Part shown: piece by piece, positions 6,716 to 14,376 of the stretch
Layout of the letters: the number at the start of each line of letters is the position of its first letter
Position numbering within the stretch: the stretch's first letter is position 1
Translations under genes and position numbers: made by a program
Source: OMOG01 sp041485845
GTDB taxonomy: Bacteria > Acidobacteriota > Terriglobia > Bryobacterales > Bryobacteraceae
Direction of reading: 5' to 3'
NCBI GenBank assembly: GCA_041485845.1
Contig: JBGPKH010000033.1
Location: forward strand, 1-27,039
DNA length: 27,039 nt
Notes under the pieces: generated by a model
Told to the model about the DNA's origin: nothing
Seen by the model: only the letters and a program-made list of their open reading frames with translations
Database searches by the model: none

Positions 6716-8048
6716 CAAGATCCTCATCGCCAATCGCGGCGAGATCGCCGTCCGCGTCATCTGCGCCTGCAAGGAATTGGGAATTCAGACCGTCGCCGTC
6801 TATTCCGAAGCCGACCGTTACAGCTCGCACGTGCGTTTCGCCGACCAGGCCATCTGCATCGGACCGGCCAAGAGCGCGCGCAGCTATCTCGACGTCGCCT
6901 CCATCATCAGCGCCGCTGAAATCACCAACGTGGATGCCATCCACCCCGGCTACGGTTTTCTGAGCGAGAACGCCGCCTTCGCCGAGGTGTGTGAAGCTTC
7001 GGGCCTCAAGTTCATCGGTCCCAAGCCGGAGGTGATCCGTCTCATGGGCGTGAAGGAGCGCGCCCGCGCCTTCATGCGCGAGATGGGGGTGCCGGTCCTG
7101 CCCGGTTCGACAGGCGTCCTCAAAACCCCGGAGGAGGCTCTGGAACTTGCCGAACAGATCGGGTACCCCGTCATCCTGAAAGCCTCGGCGGGCGGCGGCG
7201 GACGCGGCATGCGGGTGGTCCACCAGGCCGGCGATCTCGCCTCGCTGTTCGCACAGGCGCAGAACGAGGCCGGCGCAGCTTTCAGTTCTCCCGACGTCTA
7301 CCTCGAGAAGTTCATCGCCGCGCCACGGCACATCGAATTCCAGTTGCTGGCCGACGAACACGCCAACGTCGAAATCCTGGGCGAGCGCGAGTGCAGCATC
7401 CAGCGCCGCCACCAGAAGCTCCTCGAAGAGTCTCCCTCCCCGGTTTTGGACGGCCGGCAACGCTCCGAGATCTCGGCCGCGTTGCGCAAGGCCATCGCCG
7501 CCTCCGGCTACACCAACGCCGGCACCGTCGAGTTCCTGATGGACGAGACCGGCAAACTCTACTTCATCGAGGTGAACGCGCGCGTGCAGGTGGAGCATCC
7601 CGTGACCGAGTTCGTCACCGGCATCGACATCGTCAAGAGCCAGATCCGCATCGCCCAGGGCGAGAAGCTGCCCGACATCCTTCCCGGGCCTGTCGAGGCG
7701 CGCGGCCACTCCATCGAGTGCCGCATCAACGCCGAGAACCCCGACACGTTTGTGCCTTCTCCCGGCCGCATCACCGGCTTCCACGTCCCCGGCGGGATCG
7801 GCGTGCGTGTGGACACGTGGGCCTACACCGATTGCGTGATCCCGCCCTACTACGATTCGCTGGTGGCCAAGCTCATCACCTACGGAAGCGACCGGGCCGA
7901 GGCGATCCGGCGCATGCACCGCGCCCTCTCCATGTTTATTATCGAAGGCATCCACACCTCCATCCCGCTGCACCTGCGTATCCTGGCCGACCCCGACTTT
8001 CAGGCCGGCCGCTTCGATACCAACTTCATCAAGCGTTTCGGAAAGTAG
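6696..8048 (+). CDS. accC: acetyl-CoA carboxylase biotin carboxylase subunit
   Basis: AccC is the ATP-grasp enzyme that carboxylates biotin on AccB using bicarbonate and ATP. The 450-residue length is normal. Motifs seen: KILIANRGEIAVRVI at the N-terminus, HPGYGFLSENAAFA, the glycine-rich ATP loop SAGGGGRGMRVV, and the catalytic block EVNARVQVEHPVTE. The start is taken as TTG 6696 because no ATG or GTG is available before KILIANRGE, and GGGGAGG at 6682-6688 lies at a suitable distance. The gene overlaps accB by 20 bp, so the two are translationally coupled. It is convergent with the subtilase gene. Confidence 0.95.
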   Translation: MPSAPFSKILIANRGEIAVRVICACKELGIQTVAVYSEADRYSSHVRFADQAICIGPAKSARSYLDVASIISAAEITNVDAIHPGYGFLSENAAFAEVCEASGLKFIGPKPEVIRLMGVKERARAFMREMGVPVLPGSTGVLKTPEEALELAEQIGYPVILKASAGGGGRGMRVVHQAGDLASLFAQAQNEAGAAFSSPDVYLEKFIAAPRHIEFQLLADEHANVEILGERECSIQRRHQKLLEESPSPVLDGRQRSEISAALRKAIAASGYTNAGTVEFLMDETGKLYFIEVNARVQVEHPVTEFVTGIDIVKSQIRIAQGEKLPDILPGPVEARGHSIECRINAENPDTFVPSPGRITGFHVPGGIGVRVDTWAYTDCVIPPYYDSLVAKLITYGSDRAEAIRRMHRALSMFIIEGIHTSIPLHLRILADPDFQAGRFDTNFIKRFGK

Positions 8049-8093
8049 CGCCAGCGAACGGAGCCGCGACCGTCAGGAAGCGGTCTTGACGTC

Positions 8094-10550
8094 TCACACC
8101 ACCGGGATGATCACGCTTTGTGTCACGTCTCCTACCGAAATGTCCAGTTGCATGGTGCTCGTGCCGGTGCGGATATCCACCGCATACGTTCCCGGAACGG
8201 AGCCGATCCGGTAGACGCTGCGCACCGTGCCGCCGCCGGCGCTGATCACGATCTTCGGCGTGTCGGAAACGTTCAAGGGCAGGCCCGCAATATCCAGGAC
8301 GCGGAACACCACGGCTCGAACAGACGTGGACCCCGCCGGATCGGAGTTGTCGGAGTGCAGGACGGAGATCCCGGCCGGCGTGGAACCGGGTACGGCAAGC
8401 CAGTAGGGAATCCGCGCGACATTCTGGTTGACGGTTCCGGTCACCTGCACGAATCCCTGATACTAGCCGGCAGCCAGTCCCGTCGCGTTCACCGTCACCG
8501 AGACTGGCTGCGAGCCGCTGGGATCGAGCTGGAACGAACCGATCGAGAGTGCCGGGCGCGGACCATCGCCCGCCGCGACGACCGCCACCGAGTAAGTATC
8601 CGCGGAAGTCCCGACGTTGTTGAGGCTCAAATCCAGGGTCCGGCTGACCGCGCGCTGTCCCGTGCCGAAGTTCAACGACGTAGGATACGCCGCCACCGTG
8701 CCGCTGAGCGCCGCCGCCACGTTCAGCACGCCTGCGCCCGCCTGCTGCACCGTCGCCGCTTTCCCCGCGCCGGAGTTCGCCGGTCCGGCATTATTGATCA
8801 GCAGCGATCGGTACTGCGCCACCGTCAGTCCCGGGCGGGCCCCCTTGAGGATCGCGGCAGCCCCCGCCGTGAGGGGCGCCGAGAAGCTCGTTCCCTGGAC
8901 GTTGACAAAGCCCGAGGGGTCGTACATCTCGCCATCCTGGAAGGAACTCTGCCCTGCGGTCACAATCTCTTCGCCCACGGCAACCAGGTCGGGCTTCATG
9001 GCGCTTCCGACGCTCGGTCCCCGGCTGGAAAAGCTCGACAGGTCCGGCCGTGCCGGAAACGCGGTATAGCCGCTGAAGTCCAACGTCGCTTGCAGACTGG
9101 AGACAGCGGCAATCCGCGATTTCAAGTCGACTCCATCGGCCTGCGTGATAAATACCGCGGGTAGGACCGCCGAGCCCACGCTCATGCCGATCAATCCGGT
9201 CGGGCCATTGTTGTAGACGATTACAGCCAGTGCCCCACCGGCCGCAGCGTCGTTGATCTTGCTCTCGAACGTGCAGCCACCTCGCAGAATCAGGACCACC
9301 ATACCGGCCACCGATCCGGAGGGAAGCGGCGAGCACGCCTGGCCGCCCGGGTCCACGGTAGAAGCGTCCACAAGAGTCCCGCTGAGCGCCTGCCCGGGCG
9401 CCGGTCCATCGCCCGGCAACGCCACATAGGGATCCGCGCCGCCGATCCGAACGGCGAATCCCAATGTCCGGTCATTCATGATCGCGCCGGCCGCAATCAC
9501 ATCGGGAGCGGTCGCCAGATTCTGGATCGTGCCGGCCCCAGGCCCGTCGTTCCCAGCCGAGACCGTCACCACCACCCCCGCTTTCACGGCGGCTTCGACT
9601 GCCGCGATCCCTAGGTTGTTCGGGTCCACGTCCGAGTACGATGTCACATAGCCGCCGAGGCTGATGTTGATCACGTCCATCCCGTCGGCCACCGCGTCGT
9701 CTATCGCCTTCGCAATGACATCGGTCGCTGAGCCGTTCGCATCGGAAACCTTGTAGTTGCCGATGTAGGCCTTGGGCGCAACTCCCACGATGGGACCGTA
9801 TGGACTGACCGCCGGGCCGCCTGCGGCCACCATCGACGTACCACTTCCATGCCCCACATGATCGTCGGCATCCGGATCGCCGCCGTCGCCCAGAAGCGGC
9901 GTGTAGTTCTTGGCGACAATAATCCTGGCGTTGGTGTACTTCGTATCGCTCGCCGCCAGAACTTTGGGGAATCCGGCCACCGGCGGAAGCGGGTCGCGGA
10001 AAGCCGGGTGGTTCACGTCGATTCCGGTATCGATGATGCCGATCTTGACGCCCGCCCCGGCGCTGTTCTGGCCCAGCGCCAGCGTAGCCCAGGCGGCCGG
10101 AACCTGGTGCAGCGGCAGAGCGTGATCCAGAGACAACTTCAGTTGGTGTACCGCGTGTACCTGCGACACTCCGGGGATCTGCAACAACTCGGCAGCTCGA
10201 TCGTCCGGAATACTCACGATGAGGCCGTTCACCACGGTGTCCATGCTTTCGAGGACCGTGCCGCCGTGGTTCGCCACCGCACGGCGAACCGGGTTCTGAC
10301 CTTGCCGGACGACCGCCCGCCGGGCAGCGAAGCCGGCCTCGCGTGCCGCAAATCGCGATCCTTGCCGCGCGGCGGCAACCGCGGCCGGGTCACCCGACAG
10401 TTCCACAACGTAGCGCCCCGGTATGACCTGGCCGAACACCGCGGCTGCGGAAAGAATCGCCAGAGCTATGGCTCTGGCGGCAGGCTGTCGCAGACTGTCT
10501 CCAAGCGGGGCGGCGCGATGCCGCCGGATTTCTGAACCAACTACCTCCAA
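8094..10550 (-). CDS. secreted S8 subtilisin-like protease with PA domain, interrupted by in-frame TAG near the C-terminus
   Basis: A large exported serine protease. After a hydrophobic signal segment (ARAIALAILSAAAVFGQ) comes an inhibitor-like propeptide (GRYVVELSGDPA), then the catalytic Asp (IGIIDTGID), His (DDHVGHGSGTSM), oxyanion Asn (SAGNDGPGAG) and Ser (GTSFSAPLTAGAAA). A protease-associated domain is inserted before the Ser block (CTFESKINDAAAGGA). The frame stops at TAG 8463-8465 just after VTVNATGLAAG, then continues in the same frame with YQGFVQVTG and ~120 further residues to TGA 8094-8096. The C-terminal beta domain is therefore split, while the catalytic domain is whole. The start is uncertain: TTG 10550 is the nearest plausible one before the signal segment, and the frame is open up to 10709. 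Convergent with accC. Confidence 0.85.
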
Positions 10551-10621
10551 CCTCCAACATACCTTATCTCGATGATTTACCACAAACTCGGCGATTTGAC
10601 ATCTTTCGCTCGCCGGCAACA

Positions 10622-10679
10622 CGCAATCCCTGGGGCAATCCGAGGGCCGATGCGAATTGATCGGATGCCCCGATTTGCG
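10622..10679 (+). promoter_or_regulatory. long hairpin in the 5' region of the envelope protein gene
   Basis: GGGGCA-A-TCCGA (10632-10643) pairs with TCGGATGCCCC (10661-10671) as 11 base pairs with one bulged A and a 17-nt loop. An outer CGCAA/TTGCG pair (10622-10626 with 10675-10679) can extend it. It ends 17 bases before the ATG at 10697 and so would lie in the leader of that mRNA. It may be a regulatory leader or a protein-binding dyad. I do not recognise a known riboswitch class. Confidence 0.45.
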
Positions 10680-10696
10680 CAACACTGGAGTACTGC

Positions 10697-11500
10697 ATGA
10701 CCGGACCACGCACGTTCGCCACGCTCCTGGTGTTTCAGATGGCTTCCTTGCCCGCGTTCCCGGCCACTGTCAGAACCAGAACCAGAACCAAGGGCAACCT
10801 CACTCTTAACAAACGGCTCCACGTCAATACCCTCATCACGGAACCCGGAACCATGGAGATCGACTGGAGCGGGCTCTACTCATTCTCCACGGCCAATTTC
10901 GACATACCGTTGGCGGTAAAGTATACACCCCAGGGAACGCACCTCATTTGGGGACGGACCGAGTACAGCGTGGCCTTCGACTCGCTGTCCATTGCCGATT
11001 CCGGGGGCGGGCGCTTGACTCAGTTCAGTCAGTCCCTGACGGTGACCGCGACCTCGGTGCTGCACGACGGCCGCAAGCTGGACATCGCGATTGCCCCGCA
11101 GGCCGTTATGTTTCTCCGCGACGAATCCGGCGCCCGTCTCGGCGCGACCGGCATCGCCCGCTATGACAGCGGGCATTCCAGCCTGGGTGCGACGGTCAGT
11201 TGGTCGGCAGCCACTCATAGTTCACCGTCTAATCCCGCAGGCGTCTTCGACCTGGGATTCGGTTTTGGCCAGAATCTCTCGGGCTCTCCCACAGCCGAAA
11301 AATTCACTCCACACTGCAACGTGGTCTGGGAGCGGCCCACTGGGCAGCCGGCCGCCGTCTCGCTGTTTGAAGGAATCGAATACCAGATGACTGAGCGGAT
11401 CGCCTTTGACCTTTCGGCGCAGCACTTCGCGCTGAATAACGGATCGCCCGACCACCAGATCGTGTTCGGCATGACCATCAACTTCGGAAAGCTTCAGTAA
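10697..11500 (+). CDS. exported beta-barrel-like envelope protein
   Basis: 267 residues. The N-terminus (RTFATLLVFQMASLPAFPAT) looks like a signal peptide. The rest is rich in alternating polar/hydrophobic strands with aromatic ends (MEIDWSGLYSFSTANFDIPL, GVFDLGFGFGQNLSG, RIAFDLSAQHFALN) and finishes QIVFGMTINFGKLQ. This resembles outer-membrane beta-barrels of the type often annotated as transporter or phenol-degradation MetA-like proteins, though I cannot name the family firmly. The start ATG 10697 has a CTGGAG element upstream. It is flanked by a long 5' hairpin and a 3' terminator-like hairpin, so it is probably a single-gene transcript. Confidence 0.7.
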   Translation: MTGPRTFATLLVFQMASLPAFPATVRTRTRTKGNLTLNKRLHVNTLITEPGTMEIDWSGLYSFSTANFDIPLAVKYTPQGTHLIWGRTEYSVAFDSLSIADSGGGRLTQFSQSLTVTATSVLHDGRKLDIAIAPQAVMFLRDESGARLGATGIARYDSGHSSLGATVSWSAATHSSPSNPAGVFDLGFGFGQNLSGSPTAEKFTPHCNVVWERPTGQPAAVSLFEGIEYQMTERIAFDLSAQHFALNNGSPDHQIVFGMTINFGKLQ

Positions 11501-11501
11501 C

Positions 11502-11522
11502 ACCGGCGGTCTTGCCGCCGGT
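11502..11522. terminator. hairpin between convergent envelope protein gene and rnhA
   Basis: ACCGGCGG, loop TCTTG, CCGCCGGT: an 8-bp GC-rich stem starting two bases after the TAA of the envelope protein gene and ending nine bases before the rnhA stop. There is no long T-run on either strand, so it is probably a bidirectional hairpin and not a classical intrinsic terminator. Confidence 0.5.
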
Positions 11523-11530
11523 ACAAAGCC

Positions 11531-11974
11531 CTACCCGCTCCCGCACTGCTTCTTGGCCGCCCGCGTGGCCAACTCGTCGCAGCGATTGTTGTCTTCGTGG
11601 CTCGCGTGGCCCTTCGTCCAGGTCCAGGTCACTTTGTGCCGGGCCACTTGCTCGTCCAGATCCTTCCACAGATCCTGGTTGACCACCGGTTTGCCACCGG
11701 CCGTCCTCCAGCCCTTCCTCTTCCATCCGTAGATCCAACTCGTGATCCCGTTCTTCACGTATTCCGAATCGGTGACCACTTCCACTTCGCACGATTCTTT
11801 GAGCGCGCGCAGTCCTTCGATCGCCGCGCGAATCTCCATGCGGTTGTTGGTGGTCTGCGGGTCGCATCCCCAGATCTCTTTCTCGTGCTGATTGAAACGC
11901 AAAATGGCGGCCCAGCCGCCGGGCCCCGGGTTTCCGCGACACGAACCGTCGGTTATGATCTGGACTTTCTTCAC
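11531..11974 (-). CDS. rnhA: ribonuclease HI
   Basis: RNase HI cleaves the RNA strand of RNA-DNA hybrids in the cytoplasm. The 147-residue protein has the full catalytic set: D9 (IITDGSCRGNPGPGGW), E47 (NNRMEIRAA), D69 (VVTDSEYV), D133 (NRCDELA), plus the flexible-loop His H123 in TKGHASHEDN. The basic segment WKRKGWRTAGGKPVVN matches the substrate-handling region of the E. coli type. The start is GTG 11974. It lies 16 bp downstream of dusB and probably forms an operon with it. It ends with TAG. Confidence 0.95.
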   Translation of the reverse strand: MKKVQIITDGSCRGNPGPGGWAAILRFNQHEKEIWGCDPQTTNNRMEIRAAIEGLRALKESCEVEVVTDSEYVKNGITSWIYGWKRKGWRTAGGKPVVNQDLWKDLDEQVARHKVTWTWTKGHASHEDNNRCDELATRAAKKQCGSG

Positions 11975-11990
11975 CGGCCCATCACCCGCT

Positions 11991-13001
11991 TCAGCGCGCC
12001 AGCACCGGCTCGGCCTGAAAGAACTCGTCCACCAGGGCGAGGATGGCGGCCGGCTCCTGGGCCCGGTAGATCGAGGCGCGAAGTTGCGCGCCGTGCCGCA
12101 CGCCGTGCGTGAAGTAAGTGGCGAACTGCTTCATCTTGCCGACCGTGTCCTTTTCCCGATGTTCCATCAGCATGGCGTAATACTGGCGCATCATCTCGTA
12201 ACGGTCGTGCTGTGTGGGCTCGTGGTAGGTCCCGGTATCGAGATACTGGGCGATCTGCCGGAAAATCCACGGGTTCGAACTGGCTGCGCGGCCGATCATG
12301 ACGGCGTCGCAGCCCGTTTCGCACACCATGCGCACCGCGTCCTCCGGCGTCAGAATATCGCCGTTGCCGATCACCGGGATCTTCACCGCGGCCTTCACTT
12401 CCGCGATGCGGGTCCAGTCGGCCTTGCCGGCGTAGCCCTGCTCGCGCGTGCGCGGATGCAGCGCCACCGCCTGCAAACCGCATTCCTCCGCCAGTCGGGC
12501 CATGCGAACGGTGACCAGTTCTTCATCGTTCCAGCCGGAGCGAAACTTCATCGTGAAGGGGATGGTGATCGCCGCGCGGACTTCGCGCAGCAACTTCTCC
12601 ACGAGCGGCAGGTCCCGCAGCAGGCCGGAACCACCGTTGCATTTCACCACTTTGTTCACCGGACAGCCGAAGTTGATGTCGAGAATGTCGAATCCGAGAT
12701 CCTGGCAGACTCGCGCTGCGTCGGCCATCACCCGCGGATCGGCGCCGAACAACTGCGCCGAGATCGGATGCTCCTCCGGCTCGAAGGCCAGATACTTCAA
12801 CGTCTTCGTCGGCTTACGGGCACCCAGGGAAGCGCTCACACCGTGCGAGCTGGTGAACTCGGTCATGATGAGGCCGCACCCGCCCAGGTTCCGGATAAAG
12901 CGGCGGAAAACGGTGTCGGTCACCCCCGCCATCGGCGCCAATACCGTGGCTGGGGCGATCACCACCGGTCCGATCGAAAACTGGGTGGGGAAGAGATGCA
13001 T
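11991..13001 (-). CDS. dusB: tRNA-dihydrouridine synthase
   Basis: An FMN-dependent TIM-barrel enzyme that reduces uridines in the tRNA D-arm. The 336-residue protein has LAPMAGVTDTVFRR at the first strand, the catalytic Cys C113 in NFGCPVNKVVK, a glycine-rich NGGSGLL, GNGDILTPEDA and the FMN phosphate site GRAASSNPWIF. The DusB assignment rests on the GCPVNKV style and length; DusA/DusC differ here. Start ATG 13001 has GAAGG just upstream, and an in-frame TTG at 13019 is less likely because it overlaps a -10-like box. First gene of a dusB-rnhA operon. Confidence 0.93.
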   Translation of the reverse strand: MHLFPTQFSIGPVVIAPATVLAPMAGVTDTVFRRFIRNLGGCGLIMTEFTSSHGVSASLGARKPTKTLKYLAFEPEEHPISAQLFGADPRVMADAARVCQDLGFDILDINFGCPVNKVVKCNGGSGLLRDLPLVEKLLREVRAAITIPFTMKFRSGWNDEELVTVRMARLAEECGLQAVALHPRTREQGYAGKADWTRIAEVKAAVKIPVIGNGDILTPEDAVRMVCETGCDAVMIGRAASSNPWIFRQIAQYLDTGTYHEPTQHDRYEMMRQYYAMLMEHREKDTVGKMKQFATYFTHGVRHGAQLRASIYRAQEPAAILALVDEFFQAEPVLAR

Positions 13002-13018
13002 GGCCTTCAGATGTCTCA

Positions 13019-13024
13019 ATTCTA
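13019..13024 (-). promoter_or_regulatory. -10-like hexamer of dusB
   Basis: TAGAAT on the minus strand ends 17 bases before the ATG at 13001. It supports ATG 13001 over the TTG at 13019 as start. Confidence 0.35.
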
Positions 13025-13076
13025 ACGTGGAACGGAACGGCGCGGCTGGCCGTCATTTGGATTTGAGGAGAGACGC

Positions 13077-13982
13077 ATGAAGCCGGTGCAAGTCGGTATC
13101 CTGGTGGTCGCCGCCGCGCTGGGGGGCGCCGTGGTCATGAAGGTCTGGCAGAGACCTCAGCCCATCCCGGCGGCTGCCCCCGCGCCCGCCGCGGCGCAGG
13201 TCCCGGCCCCGCCGCCCGCGCCCGTGGGGCCCCCGGCGCTGGAACCGGCCCCCGTCCCCGCAGGCGCCAAGGCAACTCCGACCCAGGTATATCACCCTCA
13301 GCCGGCGCGCCAGCCGGATCCCGTAGTCGTGGCCAGGAGCGAGCCGGCCGTAGCCGCACCGGTCCCTACGCCTGAACCTCCGCCTCCTCCCACACCACCC
13401 GCGCGTACGGAACCGGAGAACGCGACTCCGCCTCCCACGCCTGCTCCCGAACCCGAACCGCGCAGGGTTACGCTGAACGCCGGAATGCCGATTCCGGTGC
13501 GCCTTGTGGACGGGCTCTCGTCGGAGCGCAACCTGCCCGGCGACGCCTTCACCGCCACGCTTGACAGTGAGTTGGTAGTGAACGGCTTCGTGATCGCCGA
13601 GCGCGGCGCGCGGGTGGAAGGGCGGGTGGTGACTGCCGATCGCGGCGGTAAGGTAAAGGGCGTCGCCGCCCTGACCGTGGAGTTGACCCGGCTCCATACT
13701 GCGGACGGCCAGAACGTGGCTATCCATACGGACAGCTTCGAGCGGCGCGCGGAAGCCTCGCAACGCCAGGACGCTGAAAAGGTCGCGGCCGGAGCCGCGG
13801 TTGGCGCGATCATCGGGGCCATCGCCGGCGGAGGCAAGGGCGCCGCGGTCGGAGCCGGAGTGGGCGGCGGCGCCGGCGCGGGCGATGTGTTGCTCACCCG
13901 TGGAAAGCCCGCGACGTTGCCCTCGGAAACCCGACTCAGCTTCCGCTTGAGCGCAGCGGTGACCTTGACCGAACAGCGGTGA
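13077..13982 (+). CDS. membrane-anchored protein with Pro-rich linker and glycine-zipper C-terminus
   Basis: 301 residues. Residues ~6-22 form one hydrophobic N-terminal anchor (VGILVVAAALGGAVVMKV). A ~110-residue Pro/Ala/Glu linker follows, suited to spanning the periplasm. Then comes a beta-rich domain (AGMPIPVRLVDGLSSERNLP, RGARVEGRVV, VELTRLHTADGQ) that loosely recalls VirB10/TrbI-like folds, and a glycine-zipper segment (AAVGAIIGAIAGGGKGAAVG). It ends in a beta stretch (ETRLSFRLSAAVTL). GGAGAG lies upstream of the ATG, which is a good ribosome binding site. The role is unknown; an envelope function is likely from topology. Confidence 0.75.
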   Translation: MKPVQVGILVVAAALGGAVVMKVWQRPQPIPAAAPAPAAAQVPAPPPAPVGPPALEPAPVPAGAKATPTQVYHPQPARQPDPVVVARSEPAVAAPVPTPEPPPPPTPPARTEPENATPPPTPAPEPEPRRVTLNAGMPIPVRLVDGLSSERNLPGDAFTATLDSELVVNGFVIAERGARVEGRVVTADRGGKVKGVAALTVELTRLHTADGQNVAIHTDSFERRAEASQRQDAEKVAAGAAVGAIIGAIAGGGKGAAVGAGVGGGAGAGDVLLTRGKPATLPSETRLSFRLSAAVTLTEQR

Positions 13983-14011
13983 GAGGCGGTCACCGCATAG
14001 GCCTCGAGAAA

Positions 14012-14025
14012 GTACCGGTACCGGT
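14012..14025. repeat. overlapping palindromes GTACCGGTAC / ACCGGTACCGGT
   Basis: Two nested perfect palindromes (14012-14021 and 14014-14025), flanked by GAGAA and TTCTC that can extend the dyad. They lie between the glycine-zipper gene and the coiled-coil gene, about 30 bp upstream of a -10-like box, so an operator is possible. Confidence 0.3.
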
Positions 14026-14052
14026 TCTCTAGCGCCGCGCTGACTTCAGGGG

Positions 14053-14058
14053 TAGAAT
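14053..14058 (+). promoter_or_regulatory. -10-like hexamer for a leaderless start
   Basis: TAGAAT ends eight bases before ATG 14067 (five before GTG 14064), with no Shine-Dalgarno sequence. Confidence 0.35.
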
Positions 14059-14066
14059 CTCGCGTG

Positions 14067-14375
14067 ATGGACGACAAAACGATTACCCGCACTGAGATGA
14101 TTGATCTGCTGAATCAGACTGTGGGTGAAATGCGCGCCGAAATGGCCGCGATGAAGCAAGAGATTGTCGAGGAATGCCTGAAGCGCGTCAGGGAAGCCCA
14201 ATCGGAGATTGCGAAAGCATTTTTCCCATTTCAAGAGACCACTAACGTCCGCTTTCGCGCGATGGAGGCCAAACTGTCTACCAGTGATGGTGCGATGAGC
14301 GCGCTCCTACGGGTTGTAGAAGGCCGGCTTCAGGAAATCGAGAAGCGCCGGCTGCTCAATTCTTCCGCCGCATAG
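14067..14375 (+). CDS. small coiled-coil protein
   Basis: About 102 residues, highly charged and helical: MDDKTITRTEMIDLLNQTVG then EMRAEMAAMKQEIVEECLKR, RVREAQSEIAKAFFPFQ, and a C-terminal coil (VVEGRLQEIEKRR). No signal peptide or membrane segment. I do not recognise a named family. The general layout resembles the frameshifted small coiled-coil gene at 5259, and both have a -10-like hexamer right at the start codon. ATG 14067 and GTG 14064 are both possible starts. It ends with TAG, one base from the convergent stop of the molybdenum hydroxylase gene. Confidence 0.65.
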   Translation: MDDKTITRTEMIDLLNQTVGEMRAEMAAMKQEIVEECLKRVREAQSEIAKAFFPFQETTNVRFRAMEAKLSTSDGAMSALLRVVEGRLQEIEKRRLLNSSAA

Positions 14376-14376
14376 A

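Noticed and set aside
8049..8093. Terminator after accC (GACCG/CGGTC)
   Set aside because: Only a 5-bp stem with an 8-nt loop and no T-run; too weak to call.
13077..13400. Repeat element in the Pro/Ala-rich DNA of the membrane-anchored protein
   Set aside because: The low complexity is explained by the Pro-rich linker it encodes.
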